A stretch of 64,000 nt of DNA from the NCBI GenBank assembly GCA_031181345.1, contig JAPSLC010000012.1:1-64000 (forward strand). Direction: 5' to 3'. Numbering within the stretch: position 1 is the stretch's first letter; the number at the start of each line of letters is the position of its first letter. This document shows, piece after piece, positions 25,797 to 35,835 of this stretch. The DNA is from Cupriavidus sp. (GTDB lineage Bacteria > Pseudomonadota > Gammaproteobacteria > Burkholderiales > Burkholderiaceae). The translations under genes and the position numbers were made by a program. The notes beneath the pieces were generated by a model. It was not told the DNA's origin, did not search any database, and saw only the letters and a program-made list of their open reading frames with translations.

Positions 25797-26504
25797 TCAA
25801 TGCCCGGCGCGCTGCAGCACGTGGTAGCCGAACTGGCGGCGGGCCTCGCCGAGCGCCATGCCGGCCAGCGCCGCGTCCAGGATGCGCTGCTCGATATCGC
25901 GGGTGCGCAGCGCGCGCTCGATCACGCGCGGGGCATGCGATCGCGGGATGACGACCACGCCGTCGGCATCGGCCAGGACGTAGTCGCCCAGCACCACCCG
26001 CACGTCGCCGAGGCTGACGGGCTGTCCGACGGCGGAAACCTGTACGCGATCCTTGCCGGTGCGCATGAAGCGTCCGCGGGCATAGAGCGGGTAGCCTGCG
26101 GCATCGGCTTGCGCGGTATCGCGGCACACGCCGTGAATCACCGTGCCGGCGACGCCACGATGCGCGGCCAGCCGGCTCATGATGCCGCCCCACACGGTGC
26201 AATCGAGCCGGCCGCCGTTGTCGAGCACCGCCACCGCACCGGCGGGAATGTCGTCCAGAAAATCGCCGACGGTGCCGGGGGACGCCACGTCGACCGGCAC
26301 GAAGCTCACGGTGAAGGCCGGGCCGAACAGCGTCGGCGTGCCGGTGATCGGCTCGATGCCCAGCGCGCTGCCAGGCAGGCGAAAATAGTCCAGGGCGTCG
26401 GACACCTCGGCGGTGGAGAGTTCGCGCACGGTCTGCAGCCAGCCGTCGCCGTGTTCGTCTCCATGCCGGTCCGTGGGTCTCTCTTCGTGCTGAATGGCGT
26501 CCAT
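25797..26504 (-). CDS. RraA-family protein, copy 2
   Basis: This is a 235-residue RraA-fold protein. The N-terminal 25 residues are polar. The core contains VSDALDYF, FGPAFTVSFVPVD, the metal-site region DCTVWGGIMSRLAAHRGVAG and the VCRDT Arg-Asp pair, but it lacks the strict GxWGD motif of copy 1. It may therefore have another substrate, such as a dicarboxylate or hydroxy-acid. The start at 26504 is supported by a GAGGA site 7 bp upstream; a longer frame to 26564 exists. It is divergent from a LysR gene across 87 bp and is the first gene of the RraA-Bug-RraA operon. Confidence 0.82.
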   Translation of the reverse strand: MDAIQHEERPTDRHGDEHGDGWLQTVRELSTAEVSDALDYFRLPGSALGIEPITGTPTLFGPAFTVSFVPVDVASPGTVGDFLDDIPAGAVAVLDNGGRLDCTVWGGIMSRLAAHRGVAGTVIHGVCRDTAQADAAGYPLYARGRFMRTGKDRVQVSAVGQPVSLGDVRVVLGDYVLADADGVVVIPRSHAPRVIERALRTRDIEQRILDAALAGMALGEARRQFGYHVLQRAGH

Positions 26505-26591
26505 GTCGATGTCCTCGTAAGCTTCGGACGCAGTTTCAAGTAAAGTTGGAACCGGATCAAACATCGAATATTGGACTCGGATTCATAAAAA

Positions 26592-27524
26592 ATGAACTTG
26601 CGACAGCTCGGCTATTTCTGCGCCGTGGTCGATGCGGGCAGCGCCGTGGAGGCCGCCAATCGGCTGTTCGTTGCCCCGACGGCAATCAGCATGCAGATCG
26701 CCCAGCTCGAGGGCAGGCTCGGCGCTCCGGTATTCGATCGCTCGACACGGCCAATGTCGCTGACCGCGACCGGACGCTTCCTCTATCCGCGCGCCAAGGA
26801 CCTGCTGTCCCAGATGCGGCGGATCGACGAGGAGGCGCGCGCGGTTGCCGCCGGGAATCTCGGATGGCTCGGTATCGGCTTCACGCGGTCGGCGATCTTC
26901 TCGATCCTGCCCGCGGCGGTACGGCGTTTTCGCAAGCGCTTTCCCGATGTCCATCTGGACCTGGTCGAGCAGCTGTCCGAGCACCAGGTCGCGCTGCTGC
27001 GGCGCGGGCGCATCGATGTGGGCATTTCGCGCTATATCGGCGGGTTCGAGCGCCCGGCCGACCTCGTCCATACGGTTCTGTTCCAGGAGCCCTTCGTCGC
27101 GGCGCTGCCGGCGACTTGCGCACTCGCGCGGCGCAAGTCGCTGCGAGCGGCCGAGCTCGGCGCGATGGCGCTGATCCGGTATCCGAAGGACCCGCAGAGC
27201 GGCTTCTCGGACCTGATGCTGGCGGCGCTGCGCGAGGCGGGCGCCGACCCGCTGCCCGGCCATGAGGCGATCGAAATCCATACCGCGCTGGGGCTGGTGG
27301 CCGCGGGACTCGGCTTTACGCTGGTCGGCGCCTCGGTCGCCGAGGCCAACCGGCCCGATGTCGCGTTCGTGCCGATCGCGGACCTCGGCACGCGCGCGAC
27401 CGTGGTGGCGGTCACGCGGGCCGATGGATCGACCCCGGCGGTGCAGGCCTTCGTTGCCGCGCTGAAGGAGGGGAGGACTGGCACGGACCGGCCCGCGCCG
27501 CGACGAAAAGCCCGCGGGACGTAG
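26592..27524 (+). CDS. LysR-family regulator of the RraA-Bug-RraA operon
   Basis: This 310-residue protein has the LysR helix-turn-helix LGYFCAVVDAGSAVEAANRL, then FVAPTAISMQIAQLEG, and an effector domain resembling CynR/BenM-type proteins. It is divergent from the second RraA-family gene and is the obvious controller of that operon. Its intergenic region is AT-richer than the surroundings, as expected for a promoter. The C-terminus has a basic tail (PRRKARGT). Confidence 0.87.
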   Translation: MNLRQLGYFCAVVDAGSAVEAANRLFVAPTAISMQIAQLEGRLGAPVFDRSTRPMSLTATGRFLYPRAKDLLSQMRRIDEEARAVAAGNLGWLGIGFTRSAIFSILPAAVRRFRKRFPDVHLDLVEQLSEHQVALLRRGRIDVGISRYIGGFERPADLVHTVLFQEPFVAALPATCALARRKSLRAAELGAMALIRYPKDPQSGFSDLMLAALREAGADPLPGHEAIEIHTALGLVAAGLGFTLVGASVAEANRPDVAFVPIADLGTRATVVAVTRADGSTPAVQAFVAALKEGRTGTDRPAPRRKARGT

Positions 27525-27617
27525 CGCGTGGGCGCACTTTCGCCGGCCATGACCTAACATGAGGACTTGTCCCGCCTGCGCTTGCCTGGTGCGGGCCCTC
27601 GATGGCAGGAGGTCGCG

Positions 27618-29270
27618 ATGGCTCTCTTCGCAAATGCTGCGATTGCGCAGGTTCGGATGGCAACGAGCGCGGCACTGGCCGTTGCGATGCTGGCAGGCTG
27701 CGGAGGCGGTGGGGGCGACGATGGCGGGACGGCCATCCCTCAGCCCGAGGTCGCGACGGCCCGGGATGGCACCCTGCGGATGACCTTGCGCCAGGCGCCT
27801 GCCACCATCACCGTGGCCGGCAAGACCTTCACCTCCAATGTCTTCAACGACACCTATGTCCCGCCGGTATTGAAGCTGCGGCGCGGCGATCGGCTCGAGC
27901 TGACGCTGCGAAACCGCATCGGCAAGGCCGACGTGCAGATCGACGGTCCCGAGGAAACCAACCTGCACTATCACGGCATGTCGATCTCGCCGAAGGCGCC
28001 GGCCGACGACATCTTCCTGCATATCGGCAGCGGCGCGGACTACCAGTACAGCTGGCAGGTACCGGCCACGCACCCGCAGGGCACCCATTGGTATCACCCG
28101 CATCCGCACGGGCTGGTCGAGCGCCAGATACTGAGCGGCATGTCCGGCATGCTGGTGATCGACGGCGTGCTCGACCATTTCCCGGCCTTCGCACGGCTGC
28201 CGGAACGCTACTTCCTGCTCAAGGACATGCAGCTGCCCGGTGCCGACGACAGCGCGCCGCTGACCAAGACGATCAACGGCGTGCTGGGCGGCGTGCTGCG
28301 CATGCGGCCCGGCGAGATGCAGGTCTGGCATCTGGGCAATGTGGGTGCCGACGCCTACTTCCATGTCGCGATCGATGGCGTGCCGCTGTGGGAACTGAGC
28401 CGCGACGGCAATCTGCGCGCCGGACCGGAGCGCAACGCCTCGCTGTTCCTGCCGCCCGGCGCGCGCTCGACCGCCATCATCCAGGCGCCCGATGTGCCGG
28501 GGCGCTACGCGATCCGCACGCTGGCCGTCGACACTGGACCGCAGGGCGATCCCAATCCCGAGGTTCAGCTGGCCACGCTGATCGTCGAGGGGCCGCGGCA
28601 TGACAGCGCCGCGCTGCGTGGCGCGCTGGCCGACCCGGCGGTCGATGTCGATACGCTGACGCCGGCGCAGGTCGCCGCGATGCCGATCACGCGCCGTCGC
28701 ACGGTCGTCTTCTCCGAATCCGCGGACGGCAATACCTTCTTCATCGACGGCAAGGAGTACGATCCGGCCCGCGACGATGTCACGGTCAATCTGGGCGACG
28801 TGGAAGAGTGGACCGTGCAGAACGTCAGCGGCGAGCGCCACGTATTCCATATCCACCAGCTCGATTTCCTGGTGACCTCGATCAACCAGCAGGATATCGA
28901 CGAGACCGGCTTGCGCGACGTCATCGACTTGCCATACCAGCAGAACGGCGTGCCGGGAGAGGTCAAGATCGTGATTCCGTTCACGAACCCGCTGATGGTG
29001 GGCCGCTTCGTTTTCCACTGCCATATCGTCGGGCACGAGGACGGCGGCATGATGGCGAACGTCGTCGTGCTGCCGCCGGGGCAGACCGCCGCGGCACCGG
29101 CCAGGATGCGCACGGTGACGCCGGCAGGATCGGCAAGATCGGCAAGCGCGACTTTCCTTTCGCGCTGGCTGGGCACGCCGGCCCGTGCTCGGACGCCGTG
29201 GGAGGACACGGTGTGCCGGTCGCCCCAGGCGAACGCGGCGGTGGGTGGCGTGGTGGCGCGGCTGCGGTGA
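27618..29270 (+). CDS. Lipoprotein multicopper oxidase
   Basis: This is a 550-residue laccase-like enzyme with three cupredoxin domains. All four copper motifs are visible: HYHG (117-120), HWYHPHPHG (from 157), HVFHIHQLDF and HCHIVGHEDGGMM. The last supplies the type 1 Cys-His and probable axial Met. The signal sequence ends in a lipobox (LAGC, Cys28) followed by Gly/Asp, so the enzyme should be lipid-anchored in the envelope. It oxidises phenols or metal ions with O2. A C-terminal extension of about 75 residues after the last copper motif is unusual. AGGAGG lies 5 bp before the ATG. No copper-export genes are adjacent. Confidence 0.9.
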   Translation: MALFANAAIAQVRMATSAALAVAMLAGCGGGGGDDGGTAIPQPEVATARDGTLRMTLRQAPATITVAGKTFTSNVFNDTYVPPVLKLRRGDRLELTLRNRIGKADVQIDGPEETNLHYHGMSISPKAPADDIFLHIGSGADYQYSWQVPATHPQGTHWYHPHPHGLVERQILSGMSGMLVIDGVLDHFPAFARLPERYFLLKDMQLPGADDSAPLTKTINGVLGGVLRMRPGEMQVWHLGNVGADAYFHVAIDGVPLWELSRDGNLRAGPERNASLFLPPGARSTAIIQAPDVPGRYAIRTLAVDTGPQGDPNPEVQLATLIVEGPRHDSAALRGALADPAVDVDTLTPAQVAAMPITRRRTVVFSESADGNTFFIDGKEYDPARDDVTVNLGDVEEWTVQNVSGERHVFHIHQLDFLVTSINQQDIDETGLRDVIDLPYQQNGVPGEVKIVIPFTNPLMVGRFVFHCHIVGHEDGGMMANVVVLPPGQTAAAPARMRTVTPAGSARSASATFLSRWLGTPARARTPWEDTVCRSPQANAAVGGVVARLR

Positions 29271-29400
29271 GCCTGGTCCGGGCCGACGCGCGCACATCCC
29301 ACATGCGCTGAGCGCGTATCGAAATCCGAAACGCTTCGTTCGTCATGGCGGCCCGTCGGGCTATCGTCGGGGCTACTCAAGCTCACCGATTCATCAAGCC

Positions 29401-30414
29401 ATGACGCTTTCGATCGTACGCCGCGGGCTGCGCGCCCTGGCGGCATTCGCCTTTGTATATGGCGCCGCGGTTCCCGCCGGCTCCGCACTGGCCCAGCCCG
29501 CTGCCGACACCTTGCGCATCGGCTATCAGAAGTCCGCCAGCCTGCTGGTGCTGCTCAAATCGCAGCAGTCGCTCGAGCGCCGGCTGGCGCCGTTGGGCGC
29601 CACGGTCAAATGGGTCGAGTTTCCGGCCGGCCCGCAATTGCTCGAGGGGCTGAACGTCGGTGCCGTGGATGTCGGCTTCGTCGGCGAAGCGCCGCCGATC
29701 TTCGCGCAGGCGGCCGGCGCCGATTTCGTCTATATCGGCTTCGATCCCGCCGCGCCCGCGGCCGAGGCCATCGTGGTGCGCCGCGATTCGCCGTTGCGCT
29801 CGGTGTCCGATCTGAAGGGCAGGAAGGTCGCGCTGAACAAGGGCTCCAACGTCCATTACCTGCTGGTCAAGGCGCTGGAGAAGGCAGGGCTGAAGGTCAC
29901 CGATATCCAACCGGTGTATCTCCCGCCGGCCGATGCGCGGGCGGCCTTCGAACGCGGCGCCGTCGATGCCTGGGTCATCTGGGATCCCTTCCTGGCCGCC
30001 GCCGAAAAGCAGGTCGGCGCGCGCGTGCTGGCCGATGGCCGCGGTCTCGTCAACAACTACGCCTATTACCTCGCCGCCCGGCGCTATGCCGCGCAGAAGC
30101 CGCAGATCGTCGAGGCGCTGTTCGATGAACTGGCGCGCCAGGGCCAGCGCCTGAAGGCCGATACCCGTGCCGCCGCGGCGCTGATCGCTCCGCAGCAGGG
30201 CCTCGATGTCGACGTCGTCGAACGGACACTGAACCGCAGCGAGTTCGGCGTCGCGCCGCTGACGCCGGCCGTGGCCGCGCAACAGCAGCAGATCGCCGAT
30301 ACCTTTCACGCGCTGAAGCTGATTCCGAAGCCGATCCGCATCGCCGATGCGCTGCCCGCCAAACGGGAGGCCGTTGCACAGCGCGGCGCACCGAACTCCG
30401 GAGATGCCCGATGA
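29401..30414 (+). CDS. ssuA: Aliphatic sulfonate ABC transporter, periplasmic binding protein (SsuA1)
   Basis: This 337-residue protein has a Sec signal peptide (about 1-31, ending GSALAQ) and the nitrate/sulfonate/taurine-binding fold. Key segments are [45 protein letters not shown] and [16 protein letters not shown]. It delivers alkanesulfonates to SsuBC when sulfate is scarce. It opens the ssu operon and overlaps ssuD by 4 bp (ATGA). A second, related binding protein closes the operon. Confidence 0.92.
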   Translation: MTLSIVRRGLRALAAFAFVYGAAVPAGSALAQPAADTLRIGYQKSASLLVLLKSQQSLERRLAPLGATVKWVEFPAGPQLLEGLNVGAVDVGFVGEAPPIFAQAAGADFVYIGFDPAAPAAEAIVVRRDSPLRSVSDLKGRKVALNKGSNVHYLLVKALEKAGLKVTDIQPVYLPPADARAAFERGAVDAWVIWDPFLAAAEKQVGARVLADGRGLVNNYAYYLAARRYAAQKPQIVEALFDELARQGQRLKADTRAAAALIAPQQGLDVDVVERTLNRSEFGVAPLTPAVAAQQQQIADTFHALKLIPKPIRIADALPAKREAVAQRGAPNSGDAR

Positions 30415-31646
30415 AAGTCCTGTGGTTCCTGCCGACGCATGGCGACTCGCGCTACCTGGGCACCGCCAGGGGAGCGCGCGCCGCGACCTTCGACTACTTC
30501 AAGCAGGTCGCGATCGCTGCCGACAGCCTCGGCTACGAGGGCGTGCTGCTGCCGACCGGCCGCTCCTGCGAGGATTCGTGGATCCTGGCCTCGAGCCTGA
30601 TCGACGCGACGCGGCGGCTCAAGTTCCTGGTGGCGCTGCGCCCCGGCCTGATGCAGCCCTCGCAGACCGCACGGATGGCCGCGACACTGGACCGGTTGTC
30701 GGGCGGGCGACTGCTGGTCAATCTCGTCACCGGCGGCGATCCGGAAGAGCTGGAGGGCGATGGCCTGTTCCTGTCGCATCGCGACCGATACGCGCTGTCG
30801 CGCGAATTCCTGACGATCTGGCGCGAGATCCTCGCGCGCAGCCACGATGGCGAAGCGTTCGACTTCGCCGGCGAGCATCTGCGCGTGGAGGGCGCGAAGG
30901 CGCTGTATCCGCCGATCAGCCGGCCCTATCCGCCGCTGTTCTTCGGCGGCTCGTCGCCCGAGGCGCACGATCTTGCCGCCGAACAGGTCGATACCTACCT
31001 GACCTGGGGCGAGCCGCCGGAGGCGGTGGCGCACAAGATCGCCGACGTGCGCGCCCGCGCCGCGAAGGTCGGCCGCAAGCTGCGGTTCGGCATCCGCCTG
31101 CACGTGATCGTGCGCGAGACCGAGGACGAGGCCTGGCGCGCGGCGAGCGAACTGGTGTCGCACCTGGACGAGGAGATCGTCGCCGCGGCCCAGCGCAAGT
31201 TCGCCGCGATGGATTCGGTGGGGCAGCGGCGCATGGCAGAGCTGCATGGCGGCCGCTTCAACAAGCACGATGTTCGCCAGGGCCTGGAGATCGCGCCGAA
31301 TCTGTGGGCCGGCGTGGGGCTCGTGCGAGGGGGCGCCGGTACCGCGCTGGTCGGCGATCCCGGACAGGTGGCCGCACGAATCAAGGAGTACGCCGACCTC
31401 GGGCTCGAATATTTCATCCTGTCCGGCTATCCGCATCTGGAAGAGGCGCACCGCTTCGCCGAACTGGTGTTTCCGCTGCTGCCGCTGGCCCAGCGCGAGG
31501 CCGCGCAGCGCGTGCTGACCGGGCCGTTCGGGGAGATCGTCGCCAATACCATCGTGCCGTCCGCGGCAGGGCGGGGGGCTTCTCGGTCCGCGCCTCAATC
31601 CGCGCCTCAGTCCGCGCATCAGTCGGCCCAACAATCCGCGAGTTGA
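30411..31646 (+). CDS. ssuD: FMNH2-dependent alkanesulfonate monooxygenase
   Basis: This 411-residue luciferase-like TIM-barrel enzyme converts alkanesulfonates to aldehyde and sulfite using FMNH2 from SsuE and O2. It starts [17 protein letters not shown] and contains [38 protein letters not shown] and [11 protein letters not shown], as in E. coli SsuD (381 residues). The extra length is a C-terminal low-complexity tail made of four 12-bp repeats (Ser-Ala-Pro-Gln-like), which is not part of the catalytic fold. Confidence 0.93.
   Translation: MKVLWFLPTHGDSRYLGTARGARAATFDYFKQVAIAADSLGYEGVLLPTGRSCEDSWILASSLIDATRRLKFLVALRPGLMQPSQTARMAATLDRLSGGRLLVNLVTGGDPEELEGDGLFLSHRDRYALSREFLTIWREILARSHDGEAFDFAGEHLRVEGAKALYPPISRPYPPLFFGGSSPEAHDLAAEQVDTYLTWGEPPEAVAHKIADVRARAAKVGRKLRFGIRLHVIVRETEDEAWRAASELVSHLDEEIVAAAQRKFAAMDSVGQRRMAELHGGRFNKHDVRQGLEIAPNLWAGVGLVRGGAGTALVGDPGQVAARIKEYADLGLEYFILSGYPHLEEAHRFAELVFPLLPLAQREAAQRVLTGPFGEIVANTIVPSAAGRGASRSAPQSAPQSAHQSAQQSAS
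31587..31634 (+). repeat. Four 12-bp tandem repeats at the end of ssuD
   Basis: Units of TCCGCGCCTCAA type follow each other four times with increasing divergence. They encode [16 protein letters not shown] at the extreme C-terminus. The frame is preserved by each unit. Confidence 0.9.
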
Positions 31647-31651
31647 GAGTC

Positions 31652-32515
31652 ATGCCGAATCCCTACAAAACCGGTGCCGCGCTGGCGGCCGATCTGCATG
31701 CCGCCGTGCCGGTGCGCGCGCTGCTGCCGCAGGGCTGGGCAGCTTCCGTGCTGCGCCGCGGCCTGCCCTGGCTCGTGCCGGCCTTGATCCTGCTGCTGTG
31801 GGAGCTCGCTTCGCGCAGCGGCTGGCTGTCGAGCCGCGTCCTGCCCGAGCCGCTGGCCGTCGTCGCCGCCTTCCGCACGTTGGCGCTGTCCGGCGAGCTG
31901 TGGCAGCACACCGCCGTCAGCGCGTGGCGGGCACTGGCCGGGCTCGCGATCGGCGGCGGACTCGGGTTGTTGCTCGGACTGCTGAACGGCACCTTCCGCA
32001 CCGCCGAGACGCTGCTCGACTCGAGCCTGCAGATGGTGCGCAATATTCCCGCGCTGGCGCTGATACCGCTGGTGATCTTGTGGTTCGGCATCGACGAGGC
32101 CGCCAAGCTGTTCCTGGTCGCGGTTGGCGTGTTCTTTCCGATCTATCTGAACACCTTCCACGGCATCCGCTCGGTCGACAAGGGCCTGATCGAAATGGCG
32201 CGCAGCTACGGACTGTCGGGTTGGGCGCTGTACTGGCAGGTGATCCTGCCCGGCGCGCTGCCTTCGATCCTGGTGGGGCTGCGCTTCTCGCTGGGTCTGA
32301 TGTGGGTGCTGCTGATCGTCGCGGAAACGATCTCCGCGCAGGCCGGTATCGGCTACCTGACGATGAACGCGCGCGAGTTCCTGCAGACCGATGTGGTGCT
32401 GGTCGGCATCCTGCTCTACGCGCTGCTGGGCAAGCTGGCCGACCTGCTGGCCAAGGGGCTGGAACGCTGGTGGCTGCGCTGGCATCCGGGCTATCAGACC
32501 GCGGCCCGGGCCTGA
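31652..32515 (+). CDS. ssuC: Sulfonate ABC transporter permease
   Basis: This 287-residue inner-membrane permease has about six helices. It shows the binding-protein-dependent transport signature around residues 165-200 ([35 protein letters not shown]), the EAA loop that docks on SsuB. It imports sulfonates together with SsuA and SsuB. It lies 5 bp after ssuD with a start at 31652. Confidence 0.92.
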   Translation: MPNPYKTGAALAADLHAAVPVRALLPQGWAASVLRRGLPWLVPALILLLWELASRSGWLSSRVLPEPLAVVAAFRTLALSGELWQHTAVSAWRALAGLAIGGGLGLLLGLLNGTFRTAETLLDSSLQMVRNIPALALIPLVILWFGIDEAAKLFLVAVGVFFPIYLNTFHGIRSVDKGLIEMARSYGLSGWALYWQVILPGALPSILVGLRFSLGLMWVLLIVAETISAQAGIGYLTMNAREFLQTDVVLVGILLYALLGKLADLLAKGLERWWLRWHPGYQTAARA

Positions 32516-32525
32516 TCCGACGACC

Positions 32526-33437
<912 letters not shown>

Positions 33438-33443
33438 TCCCTG

Positions 33444-34061
33444 ATGAACATCGTCGGCATTCTCGGCAGTCCCTCCACGCCTTCGCGTTCGGCCTATCTG
33501 CTGGAGCTCGCGCTCTCGCGGCTGGACGCCTTCACGTCCTCCTACCGATCGATCCGGCCGCGCGACCTGCCCGCGCAGGCGCTGACGCAGGCCGATTTCG
33601 GCGACGCCCGTCTGCAGGAGGCGGTGCGCGCGGTCGGCGAATCGCAACTGGTGATCGTCGCCACGCCGATCTACAAGGCGTCGTACAGCGGCGTGCTGAA
33701 AGTCTTTCTCGATCTGCTGCCGCAGGACGGCCTGCGCGACAAGACCGTGCTGCCGCTGGCCACCGGCGGCAGTCCCGCGCATCTGCTGGCGCTGGACTAT
33801 GCGCTCAAGCCGGTGCTGTCGGCGCTTGGTGCAAGGGACATCCTCGACGGCATCTATGCGACCGACCAGCAGTTGCCGTCGCGGCCGGAGGGCGGGTACA
33901 CCGCGACGGGCGACATCGTCGAACGGCTCGACCGCTCGGTACAGCGCGTCGCGGCCCGCGCGCGCGAACTGCGGGAGCGGGAGGCCGAGCTGGCGCGCGC
34001 CGCATCCTTCTCGGCAATCGGCGAACCTTGGCCCACCGAGCGCGTGCGCTGGTCGGTCTGA
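33444..34061 (+). CDS. ssuE: NAD(P)H-dependent FMN reductase
   Basis: This 205-residue flavodoxin-fold reductase has the FMN phosphate loop GILGSPSTPSRSAYLL at the start and ATPIYKASYSGVLKVFLDLLP, the family's substrate-flavin motif. It supplies reduced FMN to SsuD. The gene starts 6 bp after ssuB. Length fits SsuE (about 190) with a short charged C-terminal tail. Confidence 0.92.
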   Translation: MNIVGILGSPSTPSRSAYLLELALSRLDAFTSSYRSIRPRDLPAQALTQADFGDARLQEAVRAVGESQLVIVATPIYKASYSGVLKVFLDLLPQDGLRDKTVLPLATGGSPAHLLALDYALKPVLSALGARDILDGIYATDQQLPSRPEGGYTATGDIVERLDRSVQRVAARARELREREAELARAASFSAIGEPWPTERVRWSV

Positions 34062-34098
34062 TACCGCCATCACCCAGCAATTCAACCAGGAACCTGTC

Positions 34099-34317
34099 AT
34101 GACGATTCATGCCATCAACGTACGCAACCAGTTCCGCGGCAAGATCCGCGAAATCATCGAGGGACCGGTGGTGTCCGAGATCGACGTCGAGACCCCCGGC
34201 GGGCTGGTGGTCACCTCCGTCATCACGACCCGCTCGGTCAAGGAGCTGGAGCTGGCAGTCGGCAAGGAAGTGATCGCGCTGGTCAAGTCGACCGAAGTGT
34301 CGATCGCGACGCTATGA
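34099..34317 (+). CDS. ssuF: Molybdopterin-binding (TOBE) protein, SsuF-like
   Basis: This 72-residue single-domain TOBE/Mop protein reads INVRNQFRGKIREIIEGPVV followed by SEIDVETPGG and ends LVKSTEVSIATL, the standard molbindin sequence. In Pseudomonas putida a protein of this kind, SsuF, is the last gene of the ssu operon and is needed for growth on sulfonates, although its ligand there is debated. The gene follows ssuE by 37 bp and abuts the second binding-protein gene. Confidence 0.88.
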   Translation: MTIHAINVRNQFRGKIREIIEGPVVSEIDVETPGGLVVTSVITTRSVKELELAVGKEVIALVKSTEVSIATL

Positions 34318-34334
34318 GAGAAGGGGAGAGCGGA

Positions 34335-35303
34335 ATGCGGGAGAAGCGGCGACAACTGCTGCTGGCCGGGGCCGGCATCGCGGCATCGGTGCTGGCCGGC
34401 GCGGCACGCGCACAGGCGGGCGGCAAGCCGGAAACGGTGCGGATCGGCTATCAGAAGTCGTCGACGTTGATGATCCTGCTGAAGTCGCGCGGCACGCTCG
34501 AGAAGGCGCTGGCACCGCTGGGCGTCTCGGTGTCCTGGCACGAGTTCACCTCGGGCCTGCCGCTGCTCGAGGCGCTCAATGTCGGCGGGCTGGACCTCAG
34601 TGCCGATGTCGCCGACGCGGTGCCGCCGTTCGCGCTCGCCGCCGGCGCCAGGCTGACCTACTACGCGATCGAGACGCCGTCGCCGACGGCGCAAGCCATC
34701 GTCGCGCAGCGCGACTCGTCGCTGACCTCCATCGCGCAATTGAAGGGCCACAAGGTCGCCTTCGCCAAGGGCGCTGGCGCGCACTACCTGCTGCTGGAGG
34801 CGCTCGCGCGCAATGGCCTGTCGATGCGCGATATCGAGCCGGCGTATCTGACACCCGCCGATGCCCGAGCCGCGTTCGAGCGCGGCAACGTGTCGGCCTG
34901 GGTTATCTGGGACCCGTTCCTCGCGGCCGCGCAGCGCCAGGCGCAGGCGCGCGTGCTGGCTGACGGCACCGGTCTGGCAAGCTATCGTCGCTTCTATCTG
35001 GCGTCCAGCGATTTTGCCCGCCGCCGCGCCGACGTGCTGGCCAACGTGTTCGATGCGCTCGCGCAGGCGGGCGAATGGGTCAAGGCCAATCCGGCCGCGG
35101 CGGCCGAATGGCATGCGCCGCTGATCGGCCTCGACGCGGCCACCGTCGAGATCGCGAACCGCCGCCGCAGCTACCGGCTGCAGGCGGTCGACGCACCGGC
35201 GCTCGACGAGCAGCAGCGCATCGCCGACGCCTTCCACGCGCAGCAGATCATTCCGCGCAAGGTGGTGGTCAGCGCTTCGCCGGTCTGGCGGCGACAGGCC
35301 TGA
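34335..35303 (+). CDS. ssuA: Second aliphatic sulfonate-binding protein (SsuA2)
   Basis: This secreted binding protein of 322 residues uses the ATG at 34335, which has a GGGGAG site; an ATG at 34314 overlaps the ssuF stop and gives 329. It is a clear paralogue of the first SsuA. It shares [38 protein letters not shown] and the same architecture, but differs in the ligand region (GLDLSADVADAVPPFALAAGA instead of [21 protein letters not shown]). The signal peptide includes twin arginine-like RRQLLLAG, so Tat export is possible. It likely widens the range of sulfonates bound by the one SsuBC. Confidence 0.9.
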   Translation: MREKRRQLLLAGAGIAASVLAGAARAQAGGKPETVRIGYQKSSTLMILLKSRGTLEKALAPLGVSVSWHEFTSGLPLLEALNVGGLDLSADVADAVPPFALAAGARLTYYAIETPSPTAQAIVAQRDSSLTSIAQLKGHKVAFAKGAGAHYLLLEALARNGLSMRDIEPAYLTPADARAAFERGNVSAWVIWDPFLAAAQRQAQARVLADGTGLASYRRFYLASSDFARRRADVLANVFDALAQAGEWVKANPAAAAEWHAPLIGLDAATVEIANRRRSYRLQAVDAPALDEQQRIADAFHAQQIIPRKVVVSASPVWRRQA

Positions 35304-35835
35304 ACCACCGTTGTTCATTGGCCCGATTGAAGGCTTGGCATTCGGACAACCGGTGTACTAACCTCGTTCTACGTTCCGGTGAACCGGGTTTACCCCGGGC
35401 CGGAGCGGCGCCGTTGAAGGCGCGCACGCGAGGGCACATGCCCTCGCCCTTTGCCATCCACTTCGCGATCCTCATGTGGCCATGCCCGGCAGGAATGATC
35501 CGCGCTGGCCAACACAGACTCGAACGATGACGCAGACCGTCCAGGTCCCGCGTCCTCCTTCACGAGCGCGCATGGCGCAGCATGCCGATGCCGCCTTTGT
35601 CCGCGACCTGTCCTTGTGGTCGCGTGGGGACTTCCCCGGCAAGACGCTGGCTTCGGATGACCTGCAACGGAGAGGCGCGCTCGCGTCCGCTACGCGCCGC
35701 GTCGCGTGTTCCCCCGGTCGGCCGCCCCTTCCCGCATCTGTCCGATTCCGCCCAGCGTCGTGATCCTGTTGGCGATTCCGTGTCCGTCATCGCGACGGCA
35801 ACGGAGACGCTCGTCTCTTCGACGCCGAGGTAATC
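35304..35835 (+). other. Intergenic region between ssu operon and levansucrase (532 bp)
   Basis: No convincing gene is present. Short open frames at 35476-35763 and 35582-35833 lack ribosome sites and recognisable sequence. The region holds a possible promoter (TTGGCA at 35335, TACTAA at 35356; the 15-bp spacer is short), a perfect palindrome at 35428-35447 and a small inverted repeat (gagac/gtctc, 35804-35817). A long untranslated leader for the levansucrase gene is plausible. Confidence 0.5.
35428..35447. promoter_or_regulatory. Perfect 9-bp palindrome upstream of levansucrase
   Basis: GCGAGGGCA and TGCCCTCGC are perfect complements separated by two bases. The site could be an operator, or a hairpin in the leader or at the end of the ssu transcript. 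There is no T-run. Confidence 0.45.

Noticed and set aside
26583..29297. A 904-codon minus-strand frame opposite the LysR and multicopper oxidase genes
   Set aside because: The plus-strand genes have complete catalytic motifs and ribosome sites; this frame has neither.
35582..35833. Possible 83-residue protein directly before levansucrase
   Set aside because: No ribosome site, low-complexity Arg/Pro/Ser sequence and no sign of a domain.
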